NCBI RefSeq assembly: GCF_963259705.1
Contig: NC_081842.1
Coordinates: forward strand, 35,243,796 to 35,307,795
Direction: 5' to 3'
Length of the DNA: 64,000 nucleotides
From: Myotis daubentonii
Lineage: Eukaryota > Chordata > Mammalia > Chiroptera > Vespertilionidae
The notes beneath the pieces were generated by a model. That model saw only the letters and a program-made list of their open reading frames with translations. It had not been told where the DNA came from and ran no database searches. Below, one piece after another: positions 1 through 11,484 of this stretch. Every line of letters starts with the position of its first letter. The stretch's first letter is position 1. The position numbers and the translations under genes are program-made.

Positions 1-531
1 TTATAAAATTACTTCTAAATGTTACATTTTAATAAGTAAAATAAAAATATTCTAAGTGATAAGAAAGCATTTTGTATGGTTTCATCGGTAGTCAGTTTTC
101 ATTTGTGTATTGGTACGTAAGAAATGGTTCATCCACAATGGATGGCATTGATACAATATAATGTAAACAACAACACAAATTATAAATGTAGTTTTATAAC
201 ACCATCCTGTTGTAAGCTCCATTATTATCTATTAGTAATAGTATGCTTTCAATTGTCTGTGTTCCTTTGTGTTGAAATTGCAGTAATTAAAGATCTCCTT
301 TTTTTCATTCTATCAAACTTCATTATGTGTACTTATTTGTATTGCTTTCTCAAAAACTATAGTTAAAGGCTGTAATGAATTCCAGTATATTGCTTCATTA
401 TGTCCTTAATCAGTCAATGTACTTTCCTTGCCAAATTTTGTGTGCACTTTTATGGACAAAGTTTTTATAATTTTAATCATACTCTCAAAGGAATTTGCTA
501 TCTAAAAAATACTAAGAATTATTGTTATAGC
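1..531. other. AT-rich sequence, nothing recognised
   Basis: Plain AT-rich sequence. Short open frames (for example 124-366) have no motif, no composition shift and no family resemblance. I see no repeat consensus here. Confidence 0.5.
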
Positions 532-608
532 CCTGGTTGGGTAGCTCAGTTGGTTAAAGCATTGTCCTGGTTTAACAAGTTGTTGGTTAGATCTCCAGTC
601 AGGGCACA
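532..608 (+). mobile_element. tRNA-derived SINE head (bat SINE), 3' truncated
   Basis: The sequence starts GCCCTGGTTGGGTAGCTCAG, has an A-box-like tract around 541-556 and a weak B box (GGTTAGATCTCC) near 586-597, then CAGGGCAC. This is the layout of the tRNA-related head of bat SINEs. The usual tail (GCAGGAGGCAGC..., pyrimidine tract, AATAAA) is missing and L1 sequence follows directly. It is not a tRNA gene because it has no credible cloverleaf. Confidence 0.6.
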
Positions 609-616
609 TTCAAAAA

Positions 617-926
617 CCTTCCCCAAATATGTAAAAAACTCATACAACTTAACAACAAAAAAAGACAAACAATCCAACATAAAAGTGGGCAAAGGACCTA
701 AATAGACACTTCACCAAAGCAGATATACAGATGACCAAGAAACATGAAAAAATGCTTAAAGTCACTAATCATCAGAGAGATGAAATTAAAACCACAATGA
801 GGAATCACCTTACACCTGTCAGAATGGCTACCATCAATAAATCAATAAATGACAAAAGTGCTGGCGAGGCTGGGGAGGAAAGACAAGCCTAGTACACTGC
901 TGGTAAGAATGCAGGCTGGTGCAGCC
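617..926 (+). mobile_element. L1 ORF2 3' fragment (LINE-1), plus strand
   Basis: Translated in broken frames, this gives the far C-terminal part of L1 ORF2: LIQLNNKK, a KWAKD-like region, [17 protein letters not shown] and CWRGWGG..LVHCW-like words. Several stops and shifts are present. It ends abruptly at the codons for GCxLVQP, where Helitron sequence begins. It is the only plus-strand L1 piece in the window. Confidence 0.8.
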
Positions 927-1713
927 ATGACATGTGCTGACCACCAGGGGGCACGCCCAGAACATGGCAGGTTTCGGCAGCAGGTGGCAGAGCGCGGAAC
1001 ATGGCGGACATCAGCTGCAGGGAGATTGGTGGAGCAGGTGAGCAGGAGCCCCACACCAAGGCGGGGTGCTGGTCACTGTCATTGGGGCAAGCCTCTGGTT
1101 GTTACTGAAAATTCTTTGCTCCCATGAGCCACGGTCCCACTGGGCTCTCATACCTGCTGTTGGCACCAGAGCTGCCGCTCACACCCACTGCTGGCACTGT
1201 CAGCGGGTGTGAGCGTCAGCTGCCGGCCCTGATCACCTCTCAGGGCTTCTCCAACTTCTGCTCCTGAGAGGCGAGTGGGGCCAGCAGCTGCCTCTCGCAC
1301 CCACTGCCAGCGACAGCCCGGCTCGCACCAGCTGCCAGCGCTGGAGCCACCACTCTAACCCACTGCTGGCACCCAGCACTGGTCCTAATCATTCAGCACT
1401 GTCAGTGTATGTGAGCGGCGGCTGCAGGCCCCAATTACCCCTGAGGACTTCTCCACCTCACCCTGCTCCTAAGGGGTGATGGGGGCAGCAGCTGCCACTT
1501 GTACCCACTGCTGGCGCTGCCCCCAATTGCTCCATGCTGTCAGTGCATGGGAGAGGTGGCAGCGGGAGTGGGGCTGCTGGCAGACAGGGGGCCATGGTGG
1601 GAGGGGCTGGGCAGGGGCACAGAGGATGGGCCAAGACTCACCCCTGAGTCCACCACAGCCTTGTGGCCCACAGTTCCTTTCAAGGTGCACGAATTCGTGT
1701 ACTAGGCCCCTAG
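927..1713 (+). mobile_element. Helitron (HeliBat-type), 5'-truncated, plus strand
   Basis: The 3' end is typical: a palindrome GTGCACGAATTCGTGTAC at about 1685-1702, then GGCCCCTAG, followed by T at 1714. Near the start, TGCTGACCACCAGGGGGC is a stretch shared with other HeliBat copies here (8.28 kb, 26.21 kb). The canonical TC...AATAAAAG 5' terminus is absent, so the element is truncated against L1. The interior is GC-rich with imperfect repeats of CCCACTGCTGGCA and GTGTGAGCG words. Open frames here (842-1127, 1469-1745) reflect GC content and are not genes. Confidence 0.8.
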
Positions 1714-3562
1714 TTTGGTTTATGTTATCTGAGACAGAATTTTGAAATGAATGTAAGAATCAGAATATATGGAATATAATAAATATTTCATTAAAAATGA
1801 TAGGATGCCTGTCATGCATTGTAGGCCATAAGAAATGTTATATGTGGTTACTTTTCTAGAATATTTTCCAGTTTTATATTATATATATATATTTCTAATA
1901 GAATAACGTTTTTATTATTTAAAAAAGATTAATAGAAGATGTTTATTTAAATGATTACATTTTAAATTCAGTTAAGCTCTTGTGGGATGTCTCAAAGTCC
2001 TCAATGTTTTCTGCTATCCTTTTTGAATGACAGAATGCAATTTTTACTGAATAAGATTATTTAATTTGGTGTTAATGTATACTTTTTTTCACTTAGAGAG
2101 TTTTAAGATACTCTATGATTGGTCATTTTACTTTGGAAAGTTATTATTTATATTGATTAAATATAAAAATTGTCACCAAGATATAAAGTGATTCAAAGTC
2201 ATAATATTTATACATTTTAAAATCATAGAATGTATTAACATTTTTAGGTTGTTTTTGAATATTGATATAAAAGACCTCTTTTCCATTTTATTATGATAAC
2301 AACATGTTGCATCTCTGAGGACATGAAAGAATGATTTATTAAAAATGTCATATCCAATATTAGAAGTTAATTATTGGACAGTTTTTCATCTATCTACCTT
2401 TATCATCTGAAACAAATAGTCATTTTCCTCTGCACAGTTCTATTAAGAAGAAAGCACATTGTACTTTTTTTAATAAACAAGAGGAACATAAATTTTGTCT
2501 TATTATTAAAGCTAGTAAAGTATCTTCATTTTTGGAACCAGCGCATTAATATTCTGTATTAAATGAAAAGCCATTGACCCAGAGACCTTTTTTTAAGTAC
2601 AATTAGTTTAACTTAAAAGTAATATGTGTTTGAGCCTATAATTTCTTTCAGGTTATTAATAGAAAAGCATTATTTAAAACTGTCAGGAAAATCAATATTG
2701 AAATACTTATGAACAGGATGAAAATGGTATATCATTCCTGATTGTAATTTGATAGGGAAAAGTGTGGCCTCTGCACGTATAGAGGTCTTACTCTCAATTA
2801 AATATGCTTAAAAGAAAAGATTCAGCTTCATTAAAGTCTTTGGCACCTAAATTGTTCGTTCATTTGTGGTTGAAACATACCTATAACTATTTTCTGAGGA
2901 AAATCTTGGCCTTGTCCACAGTTATTGCCTCAGGTGGCATCTAGTCAGAATGGGTTTAGATTAAAAGACTTTAGTGTCAACCCCAGAGTCCACTGATCTG
3001 ATTTTAATCAATAACAGAACATTACATTCAATTCTTAGAAAATATTAGAATTGAACTTGCAACTTCCCAACTTTTGTGATTAGGTTTTTCTATAAGTAAC
3101 ATTAAAGGATTACTTGAAGGACATGCAGTTTATTAATTCTTCTGCATTATTGGTGTTGGCTAAAACTTTGTTCTTGACTGATACATGTGAGGGAAAGGGC
3201 ATTTTCCAATTAGTAGGTCTTTACTCTAGTGACTTAGAACCAGGAGGAACCCTACCTACACAGGACGTATCTAAATGTTGGGAGCATGTGGACTTCCTGC
3301 AACTTGCCCTGATGCCTCTTGGTGACATTTGTACTTCTTCCACAAGTTGAGCAGTGGTGGAGATGTAGGGTTTAGGATGACACAGGCTATTGCTCAATTT
3401 CAGAACACCTCTAGGAGTGTTCACCTCTAGGAGTGTTAGAAATACAACAAACAACAGTTATTTTTATATTTTAAGAAATTATCTAAAATTTCTAGCATAG
3501 TGCCTTTTATATGGTAAACAGTCAGTATTTGCTATTAATTGTGATTGTTAATTTACAGTTAA
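1714..3562. other. AT-rich unique-looking sequence
   Basis: No repeat consensus, SINE tail or coding frame recognised in about 1.85 kb. Frames at 3114-3350 and 3221-3454 are short, overlap on opposite strands and have no domain. Confidence 0.5.
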
Positions 3563-3783
3563 CTAGAGGCCTGGTGCATGAAATTCATGCATGGGTAGGG
3601 TCCCTAGGTTGGAGCCTTCTGGCTGCCGGCTGGGGCCTTCCTTCCCTGGCTGCTGGCCAGGCTTCCTTCATTCCACACCACTCCCTGGTGGTCAGCACAC
3701 ATCATAGCAAGCAATCAAACTCCCAATCCCTGGGTTGAACTCCCAAGGGGACACTTTGCATATTAGACTTTTATATATATAGA
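3563..3783 (-). mobile_element. Short non-autonomous Helitron, minus strand
   Basis: The plus strand reads A|CTAGAGGCCTGGTGCATG with the hairpin GCATGAAATTCATGC at about 3576-3592. It ends CATATTAGACTTTTATATATATAGA, the complement of a HeliBat TCTATATATATAAAAG start. At 221 bp only the ends and a small centre remain. The next base starts another Helitron. Confidence 0.88.
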
Positions 3784-4279
3784 CTAGAGGCCAGGTGCAC
3801 AAAATTCGTGCGCTGGGAGGGGGTGTCCTTCAGCCCAGCCTTCACCCTCTCCAATCTGGGACCCTTTGGGGGATGTCCGACTGCCGGTTTAGGCCTGATC
3901 CCTAAACTGGCAGTCAGACATCCCTCTCAATATCCAGGACTACTGGCTCCCACGTGCTCGCCTGCCTGCCTGCCAGCCAGATAACCCCCTAACCACTCCC
4001 CTGCCAGCCTGATCGATGCCTAACTGCTCCCCTTCCGACCCGATCACCCCCAACTGCCCTCCCGTGCTGGCCCGGTTGCCCCCAACTGTCCTCCCCTGCA
4101 GGCCTGGTCACCCCTAACTGTCCTCCCCTGCAGGCCTGGTCACCCCTAACTGCCCTCTCCTGCTGGCCTGATTGCCCACACTGCCCTCCCCTGCCAGCCA
4201 TCTTGTGCCCACATGGGGGCGGTCATCTTGTGCAAGGGTGTGACGGTCAATTTGCATATTACCTCTTTATTATATAGGA
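3784..4279 (-). mobile_element. Non-autonomous Helitron, minus strand, fused to the previous copy
   Basis: It starts CTAGAGGCCAGGTGCAC with the hairpin GTGCACAAAATTCGTGCGC and ends TTTGCATATTACCTCTTTATTATATAGGA, followed by T. The interior carries repeated words of the type CCTGGTCACCCCTAACTGCCCTCCCCTGC, about 4-5 imperfect copies around 4018-4195. There is no host base between it and the copy ending at 3783. Confidence 0.88.
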
Positions 4280-6539
4280 TGTTATTTTAAGCTTTAGCTC
4301 AGAAAAAGCTTTGTTCTTTTAAAAACACTTTTACTGAATTCCTTGAACTTCTATCTATCCCAGCTTGAAATGAAAAAATATAAGCAGTATGAAATTTATT
4401 CCTAGATTTATTATAAAACATTATTAAGGATGTCATCAAAATTATATTTCCTTTATGAGGATTCATAGGAGAAACTTTAGACAGATTTATCACAGAATTG
4501 CTTTCCTTGTTAATCAAAAAGCTTGAAACAAATTCTAACCTTTCTAGCTGACTCATGGTTATTAACAGTTTCAGTCTTTTTGCAGAAATATGATTATGTC
4601 CTAAGGCTTAATGAGTTGCAAAGAAATATTTGGCCCAACAGTGAGGCAAGATTACTTCTGAAGTTAATAAAAGCATTTCTGTCGAGAGGAAAGCTGGGGA
4701 TAGATAAATGAAAAATTTATTATGATGCGATGATCTGTAGGAAAACAGTCAGAAAAATCCTAATATTGTGGTAAGTATGCAGAAATTATCTTCATAGGAA
4801 GTTTAGCTAGGCTGTGCTAGTCCAATTACACTTGAAATATTTGCTATGGCACTTATTTGGGGCCATTGCATATGGCAGGTAGGGTGTGCTCTGTACTATT
4901 GTAGCTGGTCCATTTTTAGGAGCCAAGGAATAGGTAGTGTCCCTTAAAATTGTGCAGGACAGTCTTCATGACCTTATATGTGGCCTTTTGTTTATAATTT
5001 ACTGAAATCCGTGTGTTTTACAAGATTACTCTCATATAAGAAAGGAAGAAAAGTTTGTGATGTAAAGCCCAATTGCTATTATGTAGCTGCTTTTTCATAG
5101 CAAATTTTAGTATTAAATAATAACAGTTGCTTACAAAGTAAATTTTCTATACAAATTACTGTTGTTTAAAAGTGCATTCCATTGCCCTTTAAAAGAGCTA
5201 ACATAAGTTTATATGAAAAAGTGAAAATTAAACGTCTATCTAAATATAGTAGTTTATCACTGGAGAAAACCACATTTTTGCCTTGAAGTTATTGCAACTC
5301 CTTTTCAACAATGAGTGAAGTACAAATAGATAAATTGGCTTCAAATCTTGATAGATACATGTCTTTGGAAGACAATATATTGAGTTGTGAAAATGACACT
5401 GGAAAGTGATAGAGACTTTTGTTTGTCATATTTACCATGTTTCTTGGTCCCCTGCAATTCACCAATCCCTCTAAAATGTGACAAGCAAAAAGTAGTAGTT
5501 GTAATTAAATGGAAAAGTACATGTAGAATACAAGTTTAAAGTGATGAATAAAGTGGCCCTTGCTTCTTCATAACCTCTAAAATAATTTATTTCCCCCAAA
5601 TCATAAATCATAGTTTTCCATTACATATTCCTATAGCCACTTGACATATTGCACATAAAATCGCCAGCTTGAGGTTAAGCAAATAGTCTCACATTGACTC
5701 TAACAGTTTATCAATGCATAAATCATGAACTATGAGAATCTTTGTATTGGTTTTTTTAACAGAGAGTCTCATACTGATAAGCAATTAATGAGTTTTTAAT
5801 GACTAGTTTTAAATACTAGCATCAGTTGATGTCTTTGTGGAGGCATCAGTGAAATACTGTATATATTTTAAAATGTATATACCAATATACGTTTGCAAGT
5901 TATTTATTCATTGTATCACGGTGGGCAGTTTACTGGTCTGAATGTTTAGTTTCTGATGCTTAGGTTCAATGACAATTCTGTTTGGAGCTCTTATCTCTGG
6001 CAGGTGCTATGCTTGTTTGATAGTGGCTTTGTCTCATAATTTAAGGGAATATTGATTTACTATCTCACTGGGTTGAATGTATCTGGTATTATACACGCCA
6101 AATGATGCAAATTTTTCAGCTCCTGAAGTTACTTGATAGATCACTGGAACTGAAAAAGTCCCCCAGGTCTTTCTTCTGTCTTTCAGAGCTTACGATGGAA
6201 AGAATTTACAGCATACCAAGCAACTTGTGCCATAGTGGAACATTTAGTTACTGAGCCACAAGGCTAGCTCGCTATTTTTCACTCTCTAAATATCGGCAAC
6301 ATTTTTCATTTCAAGGTGGACTCTAAACTTAGTCTTGTGGAAATTGTGTCCATGTCTTGAACATTTATGCAGCACTTCTCAGCAGGCTTGGGAAGAAAGA
6401 GGAAATTCAAACTTGTTTATCCACAAATTAAGGGAAAGATATTTTCCTTCAATTATCATGATAAATATGTAGAAAATTTTCTACCAACAATTATGAAAAA
6501 AAATAGAAAGAAATAGCCCTGTTGTTAAGAATAGAAAAT
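4280..6539. other. Unique-looking intergenic or intronic sequence
   Basis: About 2.26 kb, AT-rich. I recognise no coding frame, SINE or LINE. Parts may be very old repeats beyond recognition by eye. Confidence 0.45.
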
Positions 6540-6682
6540 CCTGGATTTCCAAGGTAGAGGGAAATCACTGCCCATGAGGTCAGGTACCTAAGTTCTGGGC
6601 CTGACTCTGTATCTAGCTATTAATTAATTTTAGGAAATATAGCCCCTTTGGCTATCAGTTTCTTTCCTATAGTTTTCTTCTA
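6540..6682 (+). mobile_element. MIR-like SINE fragment
   Basis: CCTAAGTTCTGGGCCTGACTC followed by TCTAGCTATTAATT..., GGCTATCAGTTTCTTTCCT resembles the MIR core (tctggctctgccacttactagctgtgtgacc...cagtttcctc). It is diverged and has no ends. Confidence 0.45.
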
Positions 6683-6752
6683 GCCCCCACCCTTGAATTT
6701 GGGAGATAATTTCTATGGCTCCTTCAGGTTCTGATATTCTATAATTCTTTTT

Positions 6753-6954
6753 CTTTTTTATATATATTTTATTGATTTTTTACAGAGAGGAAGAGAGAGG
6801 GATAGAGAGTTAGAAACATCGATCAGCTGCCTCTTGCACACCTCCTACTGGGGATGTGCCCGCAACCAAGGTACATGCCCTTAGCCGGAATCAAACCTGG
6901 GACCTTTCAGTCCGCAGGCTGACGGTCTATCCACTGAGCCAAACCGGTTAGGGC
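6753..6954 (-). mobile_element. VES SINE, minus strand
   Basis: The complement shows the tRNA-like head (GGTTTGGCTCAGTGGATAG, GGTTTGATTCCGG), the GCAGGAGGTGTGCAAGAGGCAGCTG-like middle, a CT-rich tract and AATAAAATATA. The GATGAGAGAGAAAC part of the tail is deleted. Likely target duplications are TATAATTCTTTTT (about 6740-6752) and TATATTTCTTTTT (6955-6967). Confidence 0.9.
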
Positions 6955-6959
6955 TATAT

Positions 6960-7065
6960 TTCTTTTTTTTTTTTTAATTGCTGACAGTATTACAGGTGCC
7001 CCTATTTTCTCCAAACCCCACTTTGCCCACCTCCACCCAAGCCCCCTTCCCTCTGCTAATATTCT
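6960..7065 (-). mobile_element. L1 3' end fragment, minus strand
   Basis: TTTAATTGCTGACAGTATTACAGGTGCCCC followed by C/T-rich ..TTTTCTCC..CCCCACTTTGCCCACC resembles the antisense 3'UTR tail of an older bat L1. No coding part remains. Confidence 0.5.
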
Positions 7066-7211
7066 GTATTTCTTTTTTTTAAAATTTGTTTTAGAGATTT
7101 ATTTTCAATCAATGTTAATTTTCTACAGATAATTTTAGTTCATATCCATTTCTGGATAATGTCATATCAGCACATACTTTCTATTTGGAAACACATTGTC
7201 ATCTAGTTAAG

Positions 7212-8171
7212 TTTATTTCTTTTTTATTTAAATTCTTTATTGTTTAAAAGTATTACATGTCTCCTTTTTCCCCCATAGATCTTTCCCTGGCCGTCCCCAC
7301 CCCTCAGCACATGTCCTCACTCCACAATAGTGTGTGTCCATGGGTTATGCTTATATGCATGCATATAAGTCCTTTGGTTGATAACCTCTTGCCCCCTCCC
7401 CTGCTTTCCCTCTGAGGTTGGACAGTTTGTTCAATGCTTCTCTGTCTCTGGATCTATTTGGTTCATCAGTTTATGTTGTTCATTATATTCCACAAATGAG
7501 GGAGATCATGTCATATTTATCTTTCTTCAACTGGCTTATTTTGCTTAGCATAATGTTCTCCAGGTCCATCCATGCTGTTGCAAATGGTAAGGAAGCCTTC
7601 TTTTTTAAAGCAGCGTAGTATTCCACTGTGTAGATGTACCACAGTTTTTTAATCCACTCATCTGCTGATGGGCACTTGGGCTGTTTCCAAATCTTAGCTG
7701 TGGTAAATTGTGCTGCTATGAACATAGGGGTGCATATATCCTTTCTGATTGGTGATTCTGATTTCTTGGGATATAGTCCTAGAAGTGGGATTACTGTGTC
7801 TAATGGCAGTTCCATTTTTAGTTTTTTGAGGAAATGCCATACTGTTTTCCACAGTGGCTGCACCAGCCTGCATTCCCCCCAGTAGTGCAAAAGGGTTCCT
7901 TTTTCTCCACATTCTCGTCAGCACATGTCCTTGGTTGATTTGTTGATGATAGCCAATCTGACAGGTGTGCGATGGTAACTCATTGTTGTTTTGATTTGCA
8001 TCTCTTAGATGATTAGTGACTTTGAGCATGTTTTCATGTGTCTCTTGGCCTTCTGTGTGTTCTCTTTCAAAAAGTGTCTAGGTCCTTTGCCCATTTTTTT
8101 ATTGGGTTGTTTATCTTCCTTTTGTTAAGTTGTAGGAGTTCCCTATGAATTTTGGATATTGAAACTCTTAG
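7212..8171 (-). mobile_element. L1 3' part (3'UTR + ORF2 C-terminus), minus strand, left of a nested Helitron
   Basis: The 3'UTR antisense lies at 7212-7480 (TTTAAAAGTATTACATGTCTCC..., TTATATGCATGCATATAAGTCC). The ORF2 C-terminus in minus frames (7483-7890) includes [22 protein letters not shown] and [16 protein letters not shown]. The element continues at 8541 after the nested Helitron. Frames are broken and it is 5'-truncated. Confidence 0.9.
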
Positions 8172-8540
8172 TCTATATAATAAAAGTCTAAGTATCCTGT
8201 CATCCAGTCATCTGTTCAACCAATCAAAGTGTAATATGCTAATGATATGCTAAGCCTGCTCAACTGCTCACTATGACATGCACCGACCACCAGAGGGCAG
8301 ACACTCCCACCGGTAGATTAGCTTGCTGCTGGGGTCTGGTCCATCAGAACTGAGTGAGATGGGCCAGATACACCCTGGAGCCCTCCTGCGGTCCCTCCCC
8401 AACTGGCTAACCTCCTGTGTCCCTCCCCAGCCCCAATCGTGCACCAGTGGTGTCCCTCAGTCTGGCCGGTGCCCTCTCACAATCTGGGCTGTGGGACCAC
8501 CCCCATCTGAGTGCACGAATTTTGTGCACCGGGACTCTAG
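8172..8540 (+). mobile_element. Non-autonomous Helitron nested in L1
   Basis: It begins TCTATATAATAAAAGTCTAAG, contains CACTATGACATGCACCGACC and ends with the hairpin GTGCACGAATTTTGTGCAC, GGGACTCTAG|T. The L1 text on both sides joins cleanly (TTGAAACTCTTA / TTGGATATAACATTGGC). That shows a complete 369-bp insertion after L1 arrived. No target duplication is seen, as expected for a Helitron. Confidence 0.93.
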
Positions 8541-9063
8541 TTGGATATAACATTGGCAAATTCCTATGTTCTCCCATGCAGTGGGCTCTCTTGTTTTATT
8601 GATGGTTTCTTTTGCTGTGCAGAAGCTTTTTATTTTGATGTAGTCCCATTTGTTTATTTTCTCCTTAGTTCCATTGCCATAGGAGCTGTATTGGTAAAGA
8701 TATTGCTATGACTTACGTCTGATATTTTGCTGCCTATGGATTCTTCTAAGATTTTTGTGGTATCCAGTCTTACATTTAAGTCCTTTATCCATTGTGAGTT
8801 TGTTTTTGTGTATGGTGTAAGTTGGTGGTCTAGTTTCATTTTTTGCATGTATCTGTCCAATTTTCCCAACATCATTTATTGAAGAGACTGTCTTAACTCC
8901 ATTGTATACTCTTGCCTCCTTTGTCAAATATTAATTGAGCATAGTGGCTTGGGTCGATTTCTGGGTTCTCTGTTCTGTTCCATTTATCTATGTGTCTGTT
9001 CTTGTGCCAGTACCAGGCAGTTTTGAGAACAGTGGCTTTGATTTATAGCTTGATATCTGGTAA
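8541..9063 (-). mobile_element. L1 ORF2 fragment, minus strand, right of the nested Helitron
   Basis: This continues the L1 from 8171. Minus frames contain SIGSKISDV-like, [28 protein letters not shown] and YAQL-like words of ORF2. It stops at TTTATAGCTTGATATCTGG (the KLYYKA region), a 5' truncation or break at about 9063. Confidence 0.88.
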
Positions 9064-9270
9064 GCAACATTTCACAAGGAATTTAAATGTTTTTCCTAAA
9101 TTCTCTTGGGATTAGATGAGACATATAGAAATTCTTTTTTGGATTTCCACATATATTCTTCTCATTTAATAGACAGCAAATTAACTTTAAAAAATTAAAT
9201 ATTATATTGAAACATAACATATATTAAATGTGTCAATTAAATGTGTTAAGCTTAAATTATTTTTTAGAGT
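9064..9270. other. AT-rich spacer
   Basis: AT-rich spacer between two L1 blocks. Nothing recognised. Confidence 0.4.
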
Positions 9271-9519
9271 AAAAAATTATAACATGAATTCTTTACCCAT
9301 TACAAAGTAGAAAATTATAATTACTCCAGAAACTCTCTTTCCACTCAAAGTTAGCCATCATCCTAAATTTTATCACTGTGGATTAAATTTATCTTTTCTT
9401 TCACTTTATCATGTGAAATCATACAGTATGTGTTTTTGTATGTTGGACTTTTTTCATTCAAAATTCCATTTCTGAGATTTACCCATATTGCTGGTGGGTC
9501 AGCAGTCCATTTGTTTTTA
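9271..9519 (-). mobile_element. Ancient L1 (L1M-type) fragment, minus strand, left part
   Basis: CTTTACCCATTACAAAGTAG..., TATCATGTGAAATCATACAGTATG..., TTTTTTCATTCAAAATTCCATTTCTGAG, TTTACCCATATTGCTG is the common old-L1 antisense 3' text. It continues at 10078 after the nested Helitron. Confidence 0.65.
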
Positions 9520-10077
9520 TCCTATACAATAAAAGGGTAATATGCATATTGACCCTAATGGCGGAATGACCAGGAATGACTGGTAGCTATGGCGTGTACT
9601 GACCACCGGAGTTCAAACGCTTAATGCAAGAGCTGCCCCCTGGTGGTCATTGCGCTCCCACAGGGGTATCTCTGCTTAGCCACAAGCCGGGCTGATGGCT
9701 GCTAGCACAGCCGCGGTGGCAGCAGCATCCCCTGCTTCCTTGGCAGCACTAAGGATGTCCAGCTGCGGCTTACGGGGAGTGGGCCTAACCCATCATTCAG
9801 ACATCCCCCGAGGGCTCCTGGGCTGCCAGAGAGATGCCTGACTGCCAGCTTAGGCCCAGTACCCTGGGGAGCGGGACTAAGCTGGCAGGTGGACATCCCC
9901 TGAGGGCTCCCGGGCTGACAGAGGAATGTCTGACTGCCAGCTTAGGCCTGATCTCCTGGGGAGCGGGCCTAAGCCAGCAGGTGGACATCGCTTGAGGGGT
10001 CCTGGACTGTGAGAGGGCACATGCCAGACTGAGGGACCCCCCCTAAGTGCACAAATTTTCGTGCACCAGGCCTCTAG
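9520..10077 (+). mobile_element. Non-autonomous Helitron nested in old L1
   Basis: It starts A|TCCTATACAATAAAAGGGTAATATGC and ends with the hairpin GTGCACAAATTTTCGTGCAC-like, CAGGCCTCTAG|T. The interior has three imperfect copies of a roughly 95-bp unit (TGCCTGACTGCCAGCTTAGGCC...GGCAGGTGGACATC, about 9770-9990), which accounts for the two overlapping minus frames here. Confidence 0.92.
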
Positions 10078-10430
10078 TTAATATATATTATTCTATTGAA
10101 TGAATATATCAGTTTATTTATCTTATTGACAGGCATTGATTATTTCTATGAATATTATTGCTCTGAATATTTATATACAGATATTTTAGTAAATATTTAT
10201 ATGAATTTACAGGAGATATATACCTAGAGTATAATTTTTAGGTTATGTTATATCCATATTTTCAGCTTTACTAGACTTCAGTGAGTTTTCCAAAATAAGT
10301 GTTCTGGTTTACATACCCAGCAGCAATATATTATAGTTCTAGTAATAATACTTGTTTATAAAGGCTTGATATTGTCAGAATGTTTAATATTAGCCATTGT
10401 GGTGGGTGCATGGTGTTTTGTTTTGTTTTT
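10078..10430 (-). mobile_element. Ancient L1 fragment, minus strand, right part
   Basis: TTCTATTGAATGAATATATCAG..., TATTTCTATGAATATTATTGCT..., CATACCCAGCAGCAATATATTATAG and TTAGCCATTGTGGTGGGTGCATGGTG match the continuation of the old antisense L1. Confidence 0.6.
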
Positions 10431-11484
10431 TCTTTTTCTGGATTGCTAAGTTTATCAACTTTTTATACATTTATTAGACATATTTTTAAATGTAACTTGT
10501 GAGTCAGGGAAGCCAAATTTTATCAATGGATTTGCAGTGTAATGGTTGGCTCTATGAAAGTTTATATTACTACAAGATAGCTGTCAAATAAGTTTCATTG
10601 CTCTTATTTAAAATGTCATGAAATCATGTGGCTCAAAAGTTTCCCTAGCCCAATCATTCAATGTCCTCAACAGATGATGATATCTGTACTGTTTTTGAAG
10701 CAGCCCATTCAATTTTGGGAGAGCTCAGATTGTTATAAAGCAATTCCTTATTGATTCAAAATCGGCATTCATATAATTTTGGTCTGATGACCCAAATGTT
10801 TTTGAGCAACACAGAATAAATTGACGCTCTTTCCCATCTGTCAAACCTTTCTGTATTTGAGCAGCATTATTTCTCTTGTGCCCTTAGGCTCTATGTCTGA
10901 AGGGTAAATCTACTTTTCACAACCATTTCACATTTGTCTTGCTCGCTAGACCATTCAATCTTCTATACATATTTCTATGGACATACTTGAATTTGTCATT
11001 GACTTTCTAAACCTGTGATGTCTAAAATTGCATTTAGTTTTCTATGTATCATCCTGAAATGCTGAATTGCAACCACTATGATCTATAAACAATTATTAAT
11101 TTTCAAGGTTGAATAAGTACTATAATTAATGGGAAGCAGCTCTGCTATCAAGGGAAAGTATTCTATAGAAATGCAAGTCATGATTTAATAAAGAGCCAAG
11201 GACATAGCCCATTTTTATAAGAAACAATAAAGCATATAAGTGAGTAGCAAATGAAGGTGGTCATTGAAAACACAATTATGTATTGGTGTTTGCAATCATT
11301 CATTTTGCATTAGACAGTTTGCAGTCTTAAAATATGTAGATATTGATTTTAGGTAAATGACCTTTTTCTTTTTCTTGAGAAACTAGTTTTATATATATAA
11401 CATGAAGAAAACATGAAGTTGAGTAAAAATACTGGCTCATTTGAGTGTAATGTATGTGACCTAGCTCTAATTGTAGGTGTTATT
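10431..11484. other. Unique-looking sequence
   Basis: About 1 kb, AT-rich. No repeat or coding frame recognised. Confidence 0.45.

Noticed and set aside
842..1745. Several frames of 68-92 codons
   Set aside because: L1/Helitron interior, opposite-strand overlaps, no homology recognised.
3984..4201. CRISPR-like regular repeats (CCTGGTCACCCCTAACTGCC units)
   Set aside because: Units are adjacent with no unique spacers, lie inside a Helitron, and the host is a mammal.
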